From Prorocentrum cordatum (taxonomy: Eukaryota > Sar > Dinophyceae > Prorocentrales > Prorocentraceae): DNA of 64,000 nt. Position numbers and translations under genes: made by a program. The notes under the pieces are model-generated. The model made no database searches, was not told the DNA's origin, and saw nothing but the letters and a program-made list of their open reading frames with translations. The stretch covers positions 67,501 through 131,500 of the forward strand of contig CAUYUJ010019274.1 of NCBI GenBank assembly GCA_963575745.1, read 5' to 3'. Of this stretch, positions 51,297-62,159 are shown piece after piece. The first letter of the stretch is position 1; each line of letters begins with the position of its first letter.

Positions 51297-52640
51297 ATGA
51301 GACGCACTAGAGATATCCAGTGGTATCTCGATCGAGCAACCCATGATGACTCTCGATTTAGCCTTTGTAGCCTCTCGCTCGACATTGCGATCGATGCGAT
51401 GAGAGGAGATTTGACTAAGCCCCAGGCCCTTGAGCAGTGGGCCGAGGGGGGGGTCCTTGCGAGACTTGGTCTGCTGCGAGGTGGTGTGAAGGAGGCCTCC
51501 CACCTCTTAGGACTCAGGAGCACACATGGGGTATATTATATTGCTCGGCTAGACAGTACCATCAGGTCTCCACTGGATCCCAACTCCTGTTTGCCCTCAC
51601 TCATCGTTTGTCCGTGCACCTGAAGGTTGGCTCTTGAGGGTGGCTTGAGCACTCTATCCCTGCCACTTGGATCTCATCTGCCCCCTCCTCTTGCTGTTGG
51701 CTTCCCCTTGCTGCTCGTTGCTCCCCCCCATCGCTTCAATGACGAATGTCGACCAATACGAGCATTGGCCAGGAGATACGGACATGTCCGCAATGGGACG
51801 TGCTCCCACCCGCAACTTTGTCGCTCCGTCTGCCAGTTTTGGCTGAGGAGCTCAGAAGCACACCTGGTGCAGGCAGATGCTCTCACGACAAAGGCAAACA
51901 CCTCACCCTCCCAGGTAACGAGGGACGTCAGTTTCGCACCTCAGTTTACCCTTGTGGTCTTTGTGGTGCCCTGGCCCGTTCCATCCTCGATTCTCTGGCC
52001 CAGGTCTTGGCCGCAGATGACGAGGCCAACCTCGTGATTGCTCGCGGCTCCCCCGAGGTGCTGAAAGCGTGGTTTAATGTCTTAGTCCTGTGGAGCTCGG
52101 AGTCTGATTCTAGATCCCTTGTTCCCTCAGACTTTGGCGCGAAAGCCCAGAGAGGCACACGCGCTGACCCAGAGAGGCATAGGTTCCAGACCCAGCCTGG
52201 GCTCACGACACGGCCTCGCCAGATCCAGGCGAAGCCGAATATGAGCAGCAGGTTCTTGATCTGCAGGCCACTGCTGCTAAGGAGGCAGGAGCCCAGGCGT
52301 TTGCCCCCTTGACGGCCAGTTTGGCCCACCTCCTCTCCCTTTCTCGCCTCCGACGTCGTCGTTGAGGTCGTCTCCTTGTCCCCCCCCCCCCTCCCCCTCC
52401 AGCCCTGAGCGAGGCCCAGCTGGCCCGCATTCAGGCCAACAGGGCGGCAGCGAGAACCCGCAGAGCCGAACGTGCCCGCCTCGAGCACGAGGCGCGCGCC
52501 CCCTGTGGGGCGCTGGAAGGCTCGGGCCCCCCCTCTGTTTCTTTCTCCTTCGAGCGCTGGCTGGGAGGTGGCGAAAGTGGCGGAGCCTCGTGAGGTCCGT
52601 GGCACCACCCTCCCAGTCAGGCTAAAAGGTTCGGAGCACG
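51297..52640 (+). pseudogene. LINE methyltransferase-like C-terminal fragment, second copy
   Basis: RRTRDIQWYLDRATHDDSRF then MRGDLTKPQALEQW (51297-51440) align with RRPGDVQACLEWAQYQTDV and MRPESLEVW in the LINE at 35.9 kb. In the next frame comes GGGPCETWSAARW (51446-51484; one Pro lost from Pro-Pro-Cys) and PPLRTQEHTWG. Later GRQFRTSVYPCGLCGALARS (51923 on) fits the YPxxLC end, then GTRADPERHRFQ and ARIQANRAAARTRRAERARL (52420s). Frame changes at 51440 and about 51640 disable it. This third copy defines the domain's limits. Confidence 0.6.
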
Positions 52641-52779
52641 CAAAAGCGAGGCCCAGCGTTGAACAAACAAACCTCCATCTTCCCTGCTGTCCCCCACCTC
52701 CCCGTGGAGGGAGCATGTGGGACTGTGTGGGGCCTTTTTGCTCCTGTCTGCTTCTCTCACTTTTTTGTTTGTATGTTTA

Positions 52780-52935
52780 TATGGTCCTCTCTCTCTCTCT
52801 CTCTGGTTCTCTTTCTCTGTGTCTCTTTTCTGTCACGTGTGTATATATATAGATCGTTTTCTCTCTTCCTCTCTCTCTCTCTCTCTAGATATATATGTGT
52901 GTGTGTCTCGCTCTCCCTCTCCCTCTCTCTAATCC
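52780..52935. repeat. (CT)n and (TA)n microsatellites
   Basis: CTCTCTCTCTCTCTCTC at 52784-52803, TATATATATAGAT at 52841-52853, CTCTCT at 52868-52888 and GTGTGTGTCTCGCTCTCCCT near 52901. Confidence 0.9.
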
Positions 52936-53089
52936 GCCACGAAAGGATATGTTCGTAAACCTCCACAAAGAGAATATCCTTGGTATCCGCCACCAAAATG
53001 GACCAATAGTGTGGCAACCGCACCAGGTGGGCGAGGGCCCACATGGGAACCAGCCAAACAAAAACGCGCGGGAGTCTCATGTGTATATT

Positions 53090-53140
53090 TGCCCGTGGCT
53101 GTGGCGGCCCCGTAGGCCGTGGAGGCAGTAGGCCACCAAC
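53090..53140. repeat. GGCCCCGTAGGCCGTGG motif, pair with 56775-56815
   Basis: GCGGCCCCGTAGGCCGTGGA then GGCAGTAGGCC here; GCGGCCCCGCAGGCCGTGGG then GGCAGTGAGCC at 56778-56808. The inner GGCC...GGCC is itself symmetric. Confidence 0.6.
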
Positions 53141-53279
53141 TCCAAGAAATCATTGGAGCCCCATTCCTGTGTTATGGTTTCGTCGGTTGCTCTATATGTT
53201 CTGTTTGGCTGGTACCCCCTCTGGTCTCTCGGTCATCTTGTATAGTTATCGTGTTTCTATTGTGAGAGGAGCATAAGAG

Positions 53280-54180
53280 GGGGCATATCCGAATTGCATT
53301 CTTATGATGGGCCGGTTGAATCACTATTGGAAGAAGGGGAAGGGAGGGTGAAGGAATCCTTCCCCCTCCCTTCCGCACTACGAGTTCTTGGAACTCGTGG
53401 TGCATTTGCGTTGTATCATTTTTGGGGTCCGATTGTACTCAAAGTGGAGGAGGGACCACTACCCATTCCGATGTACCCTCTGTCGTCCCTTCCCATCCTC
53501 CCTTATCCTCCCATTTTCTCGCCTCCTCCCTCCTCCATTGCATTGCTTTGAACTGGATTGCGTTACGTTGCATTGCGGTGTATTTCATCATGTTGCATCG
53601 CATTTCGTCGCATTCGCAATGCGTTAGGGTTTATTATTGGCCCTCGGCTTAAACGGAGCCCAAGGGTCGAAGGGAGTACGTTGAAACGCATCGCGTTGCA
53701 TCCTGCTGCATTGCATTACGTCGCATTTGCATTGCATTTGAGACCCGCCAACGCCCTCGGTCTAGACAGAGAGCCCAAGGTCGGAGGAAGGTGGGGGGGC
53801 CTATTGCATTCGTATCGCACTTCTGCTGCAATACTACTGTGTTTTGATTGAGGGAAAAAGGGGGAAGAGGAGGAGGAGGAGAAAGGAAGGGGGGGGGATA
53901 ACTCCTCTTGCATTCACATTGCAACCCTACTGGGGGGAGGTAGGGGGATGGGCGTTTAAATATTGCATCCCTGTTGCGTTCCCATTGGAAGAGGAGGGAC
54001 GGTGGACGCGGGGGGCCATCAGGACAGGGAAGAACTCCTCGATATTACTCTTGTGTCCCTCGTGTAACCTTGTTGGGGGGAGGAGGGATGAAGGGCGGGC
54101 GGAAGAATCCTTACGATATGCTTATGGCATTCCTGGTGTGTTCCGATTGGAAAAGGAAAGAGCGCGTTGGGATTAGGTTT
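53280..54180. repeat. Degenerate tandem DNA with GCATT and GTTGGGGGGAGG motifs
   Basis: At 53535-53760 the sequence cycles through TTGCATTGCG, TTGCATCGCA and GTTGCATT words. Around this, about five diverged units of 90-130 bp share GCATTC, CCTGTTG, ATTGGAAGAGGAGGGA and a GGGGGAGG piece (53290, 53800, 53890, 53960, 54060, 54120). No coding match. Confidence 0.55.
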
Positions 54181-54388
54181 TGCTACTCAGCTCCCATGAC
54201 GTACTTGGGGGTGGTATGCCTCGGTGTATTTACCTGCTGCCCCTCTCACTCCGTCTCTCAAATCAGCCGCACTTGTTTGCAGGCTTCCACAAAGGGAATC
54301 ATTGCGTTGTCCTCCTCGAAAAGAAACACTGGATGGCCGAACGCACAAGGAATTACCAGCCCCCCCCCCAAAAAAAAACATAATGTTC

Positions 54389-55211
54389 GCGAAGGACCCA
54401 ACCATACGCAGGTGTGAGAGCCGCAGGGCAGGTGAGACGAAGCAAAGGGAATCCCCAATGGGGCCACGAACCGTGTGAGGGGTGTGCCAAAATGAGGCGG
54501 GGCCGCCGTGCGAACCCTGCCACTGAGGCTTTCGGTGGAGCCCCCTCTGGGGCCACGAACCGTGTGAAGGGTGCGCCAAAATGGGGCGGGGCCGCCATGC
54601 GAACCCTGCCACTGAAGCCTTCGGTGGAACTCCCTATGGGGCCACGAACCGTGTGAAGGGTGCGCCGAATGGGGCGGGGCCGCCATGCGAACCCTGCCAC
54701 CGGGCGGGGCCTTCGGTGGAGCTCCCTATGGGGCCACGAACCGTGCGACGGGTGCGCCAAAATGGGGCGGGGCCGCCGTGCGAACCCTGCCACTGCGGCC
54801 TTCGGTGGAGCCCCCTATGGGGCCACGAACCGTGCGAGGGGTGCGCCAAAATGGGGCGGGGCCGCCATGCGAACCCTACCGCAGGAGCCTTCGGTGGACC
54901 TCCCTATAGGGCCACGAACCGTGTGAAAGGTGCGCCAAAACGCGGGGCCGCCATGCGAACCCTGCCAGTGAGGCCTTCGGTGGAGCTTTCTATGGGGCCA
55001 CGATCTTGGTGAGGGGTGTGCCGAAATGGGGCGGGGCCGCCATGCGAACCCTGCCACTGGGACCTTAGGTGGAGCTCCCTATGGGGCCACGATCCTCGTG
55101 ACGGGTGCGCCAAAATGGGGCGGGGCCGCCATGCGAACCCTGCCACTGCGGCCTTCGGTGGAGCGCCCTATGGGGCCACGAAGCGCGTGAGCGGTGTGCC
55201 GAAATGGGTGG

Positions 55212-55246
<35 letters not shown>

Positions 55247-55310
55247 CTGGTGATGATGACGTCGATGATGTCGATGATGACGATGGTGGTAATGATGATG
55301 GTAATGAGAG
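54389..55310 (+). repeat. Satellite array A1, 9 units of 89-92 bp, then (GAT)n
   Basis: Units begin at about 54460, 54549, 54638, 54730, 54819, 54909, 54994, 55083 and 55172. Each has GGGGCCACGAACCGTGTGA, GGGTGCGCCAAAATGGGGCG, GGGCCGCCATGCGAACCCTG and CCTTCGGTGGAGCTCCCTAT. No stop codons occur in several frames, so the array gives false ORFs on both strands. It ends in (GAT)n at 55207-55310 and is preceded by GCGAAGGACCCAACCATACG and CAGGTGTGAG. Confidence 0.93.
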
Positions 55311-55339
55311 GAGGGAGGAGGGGGAGGAGGAGAACAGGA

Positions 55340-55560
55340 GGAGAACGCGGGGCACCGTCTCTTCAAAACGAGGACCCAACACCACAGGATGGTTGGGAAA
55401 AAACCTGGCGAAGGACACGACCATATGCAGGTATGAATACCGTAATGGCGAATACCATCTTCACCGCCCGCGCTCCCTATGGGGCCACGAACCGCGCGAG
55501 GGGTGCGCTGACATCCGTGGCGGGGCACACAACGCGAACGAAGACGGAAGGTCTGCGTGC
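55340..55560 (+). repeat. Tail module of array A1 and first unit of the next
   Basis: AACGCGGGGCACCG, TTCAAAACGAGGACCCAACA, CCACAGGATGGTTGGGAAAA (55347-55405), then GCGAAGGACACGACCATATG and CAGGTATGAA (55408-55438), then one satellite unit (55470-55540). Near-identical tails end array A2 (56700-56765) and, inverted, array B (57620-57700). Confidence 0.75.
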
Positions 55561-55739
55561 GAGAGACTGAAAGCGGGTGAGTCCGAGCGCGAGTGAAATT
55601 GATTATGAATGAATCTTCGCGCGCGTGAGTCTAAGTGCATAGGTGTCGACGCCCATGTCGGCACGCCCCTCACGAGGATCGCGCCCACTTCCTTCCCGTT
55701 GTTTTTCTGCCTTTTTGCCCGTGCACGCCAATGTCCAAA

Positions 55740-56020
55740 GCTGCGGGCGCGGCGCCGCACGGAGTCCCCGCGACGCACGCCGGTCGCCCCGAAGGGGTCC
55801 CGGCGACGCGCGCGGGTCGTCCGCTGCGCGGAACAGAGAGAGCTAGCTGGCTGGCTGATAAAGGGGCGGCAAAGCTCTGGCCGCTGGGCAGAGCAGCGAC
55901 GACAGGGGCGAGCGAGGCGCTGGGCAGAGCGCAGGATGGAGTTCCCGCGACGCGTGCTGGTCGCCCCAAGAGGGTCCCAGCGACTCGCGCGGGTCGCCCG
56001 CGGCGCGAGACCAAACAATC
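55740..56020 (+). repeat. GTCGCCCCGA/GCGCGGGTCG repeat, inverted pair with 59690-59925
   Basis: Two copies here (55760-55830 and 55935-56010) of GCGACGCACGCCGGTCGCCC, GTCCCGGCGACGCG and CGCGGGTCGTCCGCTGCGCG. The reverse complement occurs twice at 59690-59770 and 59840-59920. Confidence 0.7.
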
Positions 56021-56119
56021 AGACCGTCAAGAGACAGCGAGGCTCGAGCGGGCCGCTCCTGAGGTCAAGCCTCGCGGATAAACTCGGTGAAGCCCAGCTG
56101 CCTGCCGAGGGCCGTCGCC

Positions 56120-56770
56120 TCTCGGGCGCGCCAAATTGGGGCGGCGCCGCCATGCGAGTTCCGCCACTGGGACCTTAGGTGGAGCTCCCTATGAAGGAGG
56201 CGGCGACGCCATGCATGTTCCGCCACTGGGAGCTTAGGTGGAGCTCCCTATGGGGCAACGAAACGTGTAAGGGGTGCGCCAGAATGGGGCGGGGCCGCCG
56301 TGCGAATACTATCACTGGGGCCTTCGGTGGAGCTCCGCATGGGGCCACGAACCGTGCGAGGGGTGTACCAAAATGGGGCGGGGCCGCCGTGCGAGTTCCG
56401 CCACTGGGGCCTTCGGTGGAACTCCCTATGGAGCCACGAAGCGTGTGCAGGGTGTGCCAAAATGCGGCGGGGATGCCATGCGAGTTCCGCCGCTGGGCCC
56501 TTAGGTGGAGCTCCCCATGGGGCCATGAAACAATTCAGGGGTGTGCCAAAATGGGGCGGGGATGCCATGCGAGTTCCACCACTGGGACCTTAGGTGGAGC
56601 TCCCTATGAGGTCACGAAACGTGTGAGGGGTGTGCCGAAACAGAGACACGCGGAGGGCAGAGGCAAAGAGGGGAGGAGGGAGGGGGGCAGCGGGAGGAAG
56701 GAACGCGGGGCTGTGTCACTTCAAAACGAGGACCCATCACCACAGGATGGTGGGGAAAAACCGAAATCGT
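56120..56770 (+). repeat. Satellite array A2, about 6 units, plus tail module
   Basis: Same 90-bp unit as A1, one copy internally deleted at 56190-56210. The last unit passes into a GGA-rich spacer (56645-56700), then AACGCGGGGCTGTGTCACTT, CAAAACGAGGACCCATCACC and ACAGGATGGTGGGGAAAAAC. Confidence 0.9.
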
Positions 56771-56774
56771 GGCG

Positions 56775-57010
56775 CGCGGCCCCGCAGGCCGTGGGGGCAG
56801 TGAGCCGCCAGCCACATAAAAACAACTCGCCAGAATACTTCTAGTCCGCGCGCGCCGTGGCTGCCCCTGGGTGTCCCCGGACAAGCAATACCCCGGGCAA
56901 GTCCCGGGCGGTCCCCGTCACGGATGCCGGGACTCCTGGGGGCTAGCTTCAGGGCCGTCAAGAAAGTCTCAAGAGGCTCCCGAGGCCGGCCCGGAGTCAC
57001 CAGAAGTCGT
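56775..57010. other. Spacer between satellite array and short-repeat element
   Basis: Contains the GGCCCCGCAGGCCGTGG motif (pair at 53090-53140) and no gene. Confidence 0.5.
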
Positions 57011-57560
57011 TTCAACATGCCCAAGATAGCCTCCTGACGGCTTCAACCACCTCCAAGACGCACGAACATGCCTCCAAAACCATTCCAAAGAAGCCCCCTC
57101 GAGGCAAAATTCAACGATTTCCCAACGGATGTTTTATGTTTTTCAGCGTGCGAACGCCCTCTAAGACGGCCCAAGAAGCCCCTAAGATCGTTCCAGGACG
57201 GCCTAAGAGGCCTCCAAGAGACCCCCACCACGGCCCAAGAGGACCAGGCCTCCAAAACGGACTGAGAGAGCCCCAGGACGGCCCTAAGAGGGGGCCCAGA
57301 AGGAGGAAGCCGAACGGGCATTTCGAGCCCTCGGCCCCAAGAGGCGTCCAGGCTGCTCCAAGCGGCCCCCTAGAGCCCCCCCCAAGAAGTCCAAGAGGTC
57401 CCCAAGAGGGCCAAGACAGCCCCAAGAGGCATCCAAGGCGCCCCCAAGAGGCCCCCAAGAGCCCCGAAAACTCTACACGGGAGCTCCCCGAGAACCTTCC
57501 GAAGAGACACCGGGAAGCACTCATGAGGACCCCACCCACAACCGCAGCAGCGCCAACCAG
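57010..57560. repeat. CCCAAGA dispersed element, second copy with core
   Basis: Arms of GGCCCAAGAAGCCCCTAAGA-type units flank a core (57100-57165) that aligns with the core at 25075-25150, and GGGCATTTCGAGCCCTCGGC at 57315-57335 aligns with the right piece at 25308-25330. It is the best evidence that this family is a definable element. Confidence 0.65.
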
Positions 57561-57614
57561 CAGCGCCACATGGGCCACGAACGCGCACGTAAACGCCAAC
57601 GATGGCACAATACG

Positions 57615-58800
57615 AGGGGCCGGCGGGCGCTTTTTCCCCCCAGCCATTTTGTAGTGTGGGATCCTCGTTTTGAAAAGACAATCCACGCGTTTCCTCTGAT
57701 TCTCCTCCCCGTTCCCCCCCTTAATTATCATTGTTTTCCGATTCAATCTACCAGTTCGATGCACCCACACCTTGGTCCCATAAGGAAACCCACCGAAGCC
57801 CCAACGGCAGGGTCCACAGGCGGACCCCCGCCCGTCGCATGTCCATGTCGGCACACCCCTCACACGCTCCGTGGCCCAATAAGGACTCCACAAAGGCCCC
57901 AGCGCCAGGTCCCACGTGCGGTTCCTAGCCCACCGCATGTCCATTGCGGCATTCCCTTCACACGTTCCGTGGCCCCATACGGAGCCCCACCGAAGGCCCC
58001 AGCGGCAGGGTCCACAAGCGGTTCCGCGCCCACCGCGTGTCCATGTCGGCACACCCCTCACACGTGTCGGCACCATACGGAGTTCCACCGGAGGCCCTCA
58101 TTGGCAGGCTCCACGTGCGGTTCCCTGCCCACCGCAGGTCAATTTCGGCACGCCCATAAGATGCGTTGTGGCCCCATGGGGGGCCCAACCGAACGCCCCA
58201 ATGGCAGGGTCCACATGCGGCCCAGGGCCCACCGCATGTCCGTTTCAACACACCACTCACATGTTTCGTGGCCGTCTTGGGAACTCCACCGAAGGCCCCA
58301 ACGGTAGGGTCCACAAGCGGTTCCCCACCAGCCGCATGTTAATTCCAGCCCCCCCTCTCACACGCTTGTGGCTGCAAATGGAGCTCCACCGCAGTCTCCA
58401 GTGGAAGGATCCACGAGCGGTTCCCCGCCCACCGCATGTCCATTTCGGCACACCAAGGCCCCAAGTCCTCAAACGTTCCCCCGTTTACCGCATATCCGTT
58501 TCGGCACACTCCTCACGCGATCCGTGGCCCCATAGGGAGTTCCACCGAAGGCCCCACTGGCAGGCTCCACGTGCGGTCCCCAGCCCACCGCATGTCAATT
58601 TCGGCACACCGGTGCCACGGTTCGTGGCCTTGTGAAGAGCCCCACCGAAGGCCCCAGCGGCAGGGACCACATGTGGTTCCCCGCCCACCGCCTGTCCATT
58701 GCGGCACCTCTCACACGTTTCGTGGCCTCGTGCGGAACTCCACCGCCAGTGGCAAGCAAGGTGCACACGAAGTTCCCAACCCACCGCATGTCAACTAGTT
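57615..58800 (-). repeat. Satellite array B, inverted, about 11 units of 95-102 bp, with tail module
   Basis: Read on the minus strand it gives the same GGGGCCACGAA, GTGTGAGGGGTGTGCC and CTTCGGTGGAGCTCC blocks as arrays A1 and A2, but each unit has an added GACATGCGGTGGGCGGGGAA piece that explains its greater length. The tail (AAAACGAGGATCC and a GGAAAAA end) sits at its left end, as expected for an inverted copy. Confidence 0.88.
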
Positions 58801-59685
58801 GGTTCCAACAAAAATTCTTTTGAAATTCGCAACAAGAAGTATATGTGTGTACGCCCATCGGCGAAGTGAATGGTCGCGCGCGCGCGTGTTCCGCGCTCGC
58901 GCGCGCGAAATCCCAAGACGCCCCCATGGCCGCAAGATGGTTCCAAAAAGGCCTCAGGCCACAAACGGCAACGTCCAGACGACCCTGGGATGACGCCACC
59001 CCGACACGATCCCGCCATGGATTCTGGACCACCCCAGGCCGATTCGAACATGACCGAACAAGAACCACGAGTGACGCCGAGATGGCCCGATGGCAACAAG
59101 ATGGATCCACGCGCGCCCAGGGTGGCCCCAGAATGAACACGACGGCTGCGCGATCCAAGCATGACCGACGATTTGATACCAAGATGATACCAAGACGACC
59201 CTGACATGCAAAAAATGCTGCAACGTCGGAGCCGCATCTTACTTCAAAACGACCCAAGCATGGCGGGATCCGTGGACGACCCGGGATAATTGTTTACCCT
59301 ATGTTGAGCGGGCGGGATGTTATTTAATTTGGCTGAACTAAACTTATACGATTTAAGGGGAGTAAGCTAGGCGGGATCCCGCCGGGCCCACGGGAGAAGA
59401 CTACATTGCTAAGCTTCTACCGGAGGCAAGGGGTCTCGGGCAAGGCGTCATTTACTTCCGCTGTCTTCAATGGCCTTCCGACGTTTTCCGCCGTCGGTTT
59501 CCGCTAGTGGGCGGCATGACGAAAACCCCAAGAACTTGCATGGGCCGACGTACGCCACACCACTCACACGCTTCGTGCCCCCAGGGAACTGGACTTCACC
59601 GAACTGATCCGCGAAGCCTCACCTGAATATCGGCCCGCCCGAGCCTTGCCTCCTGTCCTGTGTCGACATATTTGACCTGTCGTCG
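58800..59685. other. No gene; short CATGACCGA/CCAAGATG-type words
   Basis: 58900-59240 has degenerate 10-12 bp words (CCAAGATGAT, CATGACCGA, CGACCCTGG). 59240-59560 is plain DNA of lower GC. A single satellite-like fragment (CACACCACTCACACGCTTCG) lies at 59557-59577. Confidence 0.5.
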
Positions 59686-59689
59686 CGGA

Positions 59690-59925
59690 CAACCCGCGCA
59701 CGTCGCTGGAATTCTCTCGGGGCGCCCAACGCGCGTCGCGGGGAACCCCTTCTGCGCTCTGCCTTCAGGAACTACCCGCCTCCCGCGCGCCCTGGCTGGT
59801 GCCTCGCCCGTGGGCAACCATCTGTTTCTTCCCGCCCCGTGCCGCGGACGACCCGCGCGCCTCGCCACGACTCTTTCGGGGCGACCAGCGAGCGTCGCGG
59901 GAATTCCGCGCTGCGCCTGGAACCG
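59690..59925 (-). repeat. Inverted partner of 55740-56020
   Basis: Two copies of the GCGACG / GTCGCCCCGA / CGCGGGTCGTCC module in reverse orientation. With arrays A and B this makes 55.6-60.4 kb a large imperfect inverted duplication. Confidence 0.7.
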
Positions 59926-60254
59926 TGACCGTCAAGGCGCGAAGACAAAATGGAGAGATCGATGAGGAGAAAAATATGGACACAAAGCGGCGGGGCCCCA
60001 GGCTCGGCCACCGCGGCGGAGGCGGGCCAGGGCGCAATACACGACTGAAGTAGGGGAGGGGGTGGGGGGGAGACAATGAAAAAACTGGCACGAAACGGCG
60101 GCGCACGGAGCGTCGGCCAAACAATGACGACTCCCCGTTCGCCCGCGTCAGCTTTCTTCCCCCACATCCACGCCGCAATCTCATTGCTCGCTCCCTTCCC
60201 TCATACCATTTGCCTCGCGATGATCGAAAGACCCAGCCGCGGTCCCCGCATGCA

Positions 60255-60460
60255 GGCCCCCCGCCATATTTCGGCACGCCCTCCACGCGCTTCGTGGACC
60301 GGTAAGGAGGTTCACCGAAGGCGACGCTCACAACGACGGCGCTCACAACTGCATATGATTGGGTGCTTGGAAAGGTTCATTGTTATGTTGTTTCGGTTGC
60401 GTTTCCGAACCATTATGTCGTGGTGGGTCCTCGTTTTGCGTTTCGTCTTTGTCAAATAAA
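60255..60460 (-). repeat. Isolated satellite unit with tail module, inverted
   Basis: CATATTTCGGCACGCCCTCC, ACGCGCTTCGTGGACC and TTCACCGAAGGC (60263-60325) are one reversed unit. After 80 bp TCGTGGTGGGTCCTCGTTTT (60419-60438) is the reversed tail. Confidence 0.65.
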
Positions 60461-60469
60461 ACCATGCGG

Positions 60470-61140
60470 AGCACTCTCGCGAGTCGGCCGCGCGCGCACG
60501 TCGAACCCGTTCCAAAACCTTCATCACCGACGCGAAGACGCCGTCATCATCGCCGGCGTGATCAGCATCTGCGCCGCCATTGGCCGCGCCGTCGTCATTG
60601 TCACCATCGCCACCAACATCGCTACCATCATCATCGCGTCTACCGCTGCGACGTTGCCATGATACCGCGCCCGCCCAAGTCGCCGACTCGCCCTGATGTG
60701 CCCCCGGGAAGTGACCAGCGAACGGTCACCGCCACCGCGGCCGTGTCGGTCGCGCCAAACTACCTGGCCGCTGCGCGCGCGAGCATGCGCGGGCTAGCGC
60801 GGCCGCAGACATGCACCAGCCAACAACAAGCACGAATCGCAATCGCCGCCCCAAGGGTTTTGCAAACCAAGTCGCGGGTGAGTGGGTGGGAGTATTGCGC
60901 GAGCAGTGGAGTTGACAACAGCAAGCTCCAAACGTGAGTTCTCCTTTCTATATAAGAATTAATTCTACCACCCGCCCCCCCAGGACTTAAAGACCCCCCT
61001 CTTCGCATTGCAACTTACATATGATTATGCCCCGTCGTCCGTCCTCACTGCGAATTCAAAATATCCCAGCCAAACCGGTGTCGACCCCCCTCGGTTCCCT
61101 TGCAAAAAACTACTATGCGCGCACATTCGTTCATCAAAAA
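60470..61140. other. No gene recognised
   Basis: Contains a CATCGCCACC-like stretch (60540-60650) that gives a false hydrophobic ORF. A TATATAAG word at 60953 precedes the truncated LINE, with no evidence that it is a promoter. Confidence 0.4.
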
Positions 61141-62159
61141 TCATAAGGTTTCAATGTGGTGGCCTCAGTGTGCTGACGACGGGCCGTGTCCGGGTCACCC
61201 GGATCGCGTCTGAGCGCCGGACGGGCCCTGGGGGGGCTGTCGCTGGGGGTGAAGGTGCCATCTTTCACATCCACACAGCTCACCGTACAGCACTGCTGGC
61301 TGTGGTACACTTGCGGGCGGCCGACGACGACGACGCACGGAATGGTATGCTACAGCGGGTGGCAGAACAGCACGCTACGTTAGGAGGGGGGATCCCACTG
61401 CTGATCGCTGGCGACTACAACACTACGCCGGAAGATCCCATCATTACCGAGACTGCACGGTTACTGGGGCTCCGGGTCCAGAGCCCAGGAGAGTCCACGA
61501 GGCGGGAATCGAGCTGGGAGATCGACTTTTTCATGGTCACGAAAACTATGACAACTACCAGGGCTGTGGCGAATACGCATACACTATCTGACCATAAGTT
61601 GGTGACAGTGGATGTGCAGTTCGACGCACCACAACCTACTGCCGGATGCTCGTGGCGGCGTGCGGCACGGTACGGTACGCTGAAGACGACTCAAGACGCA
61701 GCACGAGCGGACGCACAAGGCACCGCAAACACGACCACGACGCAAAACACGAGCAGACCAACAACTCAGCACGACCCACAACAACATCCAACACGCGATC
61801 ATGGCGCAGATGCAACACCACGCAGCACGCCCACGACGCAGCACGAGCAGACCCACAACGCAGCACCACCGACCCATGGGGACATCGTGGAGGGCCTGGT
61901 TGCCCAGTGGAGGGCTTTACCAGCTTACGACATCCATGACGGCACCGTGGACGAGTGGTGGACGGACTGGAGTGCACGAGCAGAGGCAGTACTACAATCC
62001 CAACCCGCGGTGGTCCTGACCAAGGGCGCTGTCCCTAAATCTGACTTCCCGTTTGCCCAATGGGAGCGAAGGGAGAAAGGCGACGACGTCTGCGGCAACT
62101 CATCCAACGGCTCCGGTCCCCACCGGCACGGCGAGGGCGGAAAGCAGCCGGGAAGATAG
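61008..62159 (+). pseudogene. LINE-3 endonuclease domain (APE/EEP type)
   Basis: The frame holds AIFHIHTAHRTALLAVVHLR, LLIAGDYNTTPEDP (Gly-Asp-x-Asn at 61410-61421), SSWEIDFFMV and LSDHKLVTVDV (Ser-Asp-His at 61587-61595). These are the second half of an endonuclease/exonuclease/phosphatase fold that nicks target DNA. The N-terminal Asn and Glu blocks are absent. A Thr/His/Gln-rich low-complexity stretch (61690-61880) follows, then EWWTDWSARAEAVL and FPFAQWERREKG. A one-base change near 62080 is needed to pass into the RT frame. The start at 61008 is only the last stop upstream; homology begins about 61150. Confidence 0.83.

Noticed and set aside
54353-56844. Overlapping ORFs on both strands with Gly-Ala-Pro-Tyr-Gly-Ala-Thr-Asn-Arg repeats
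   Set aside because: Tandem satellite without stops. Both strands are equally open and the period is not a multiple of three throughout.
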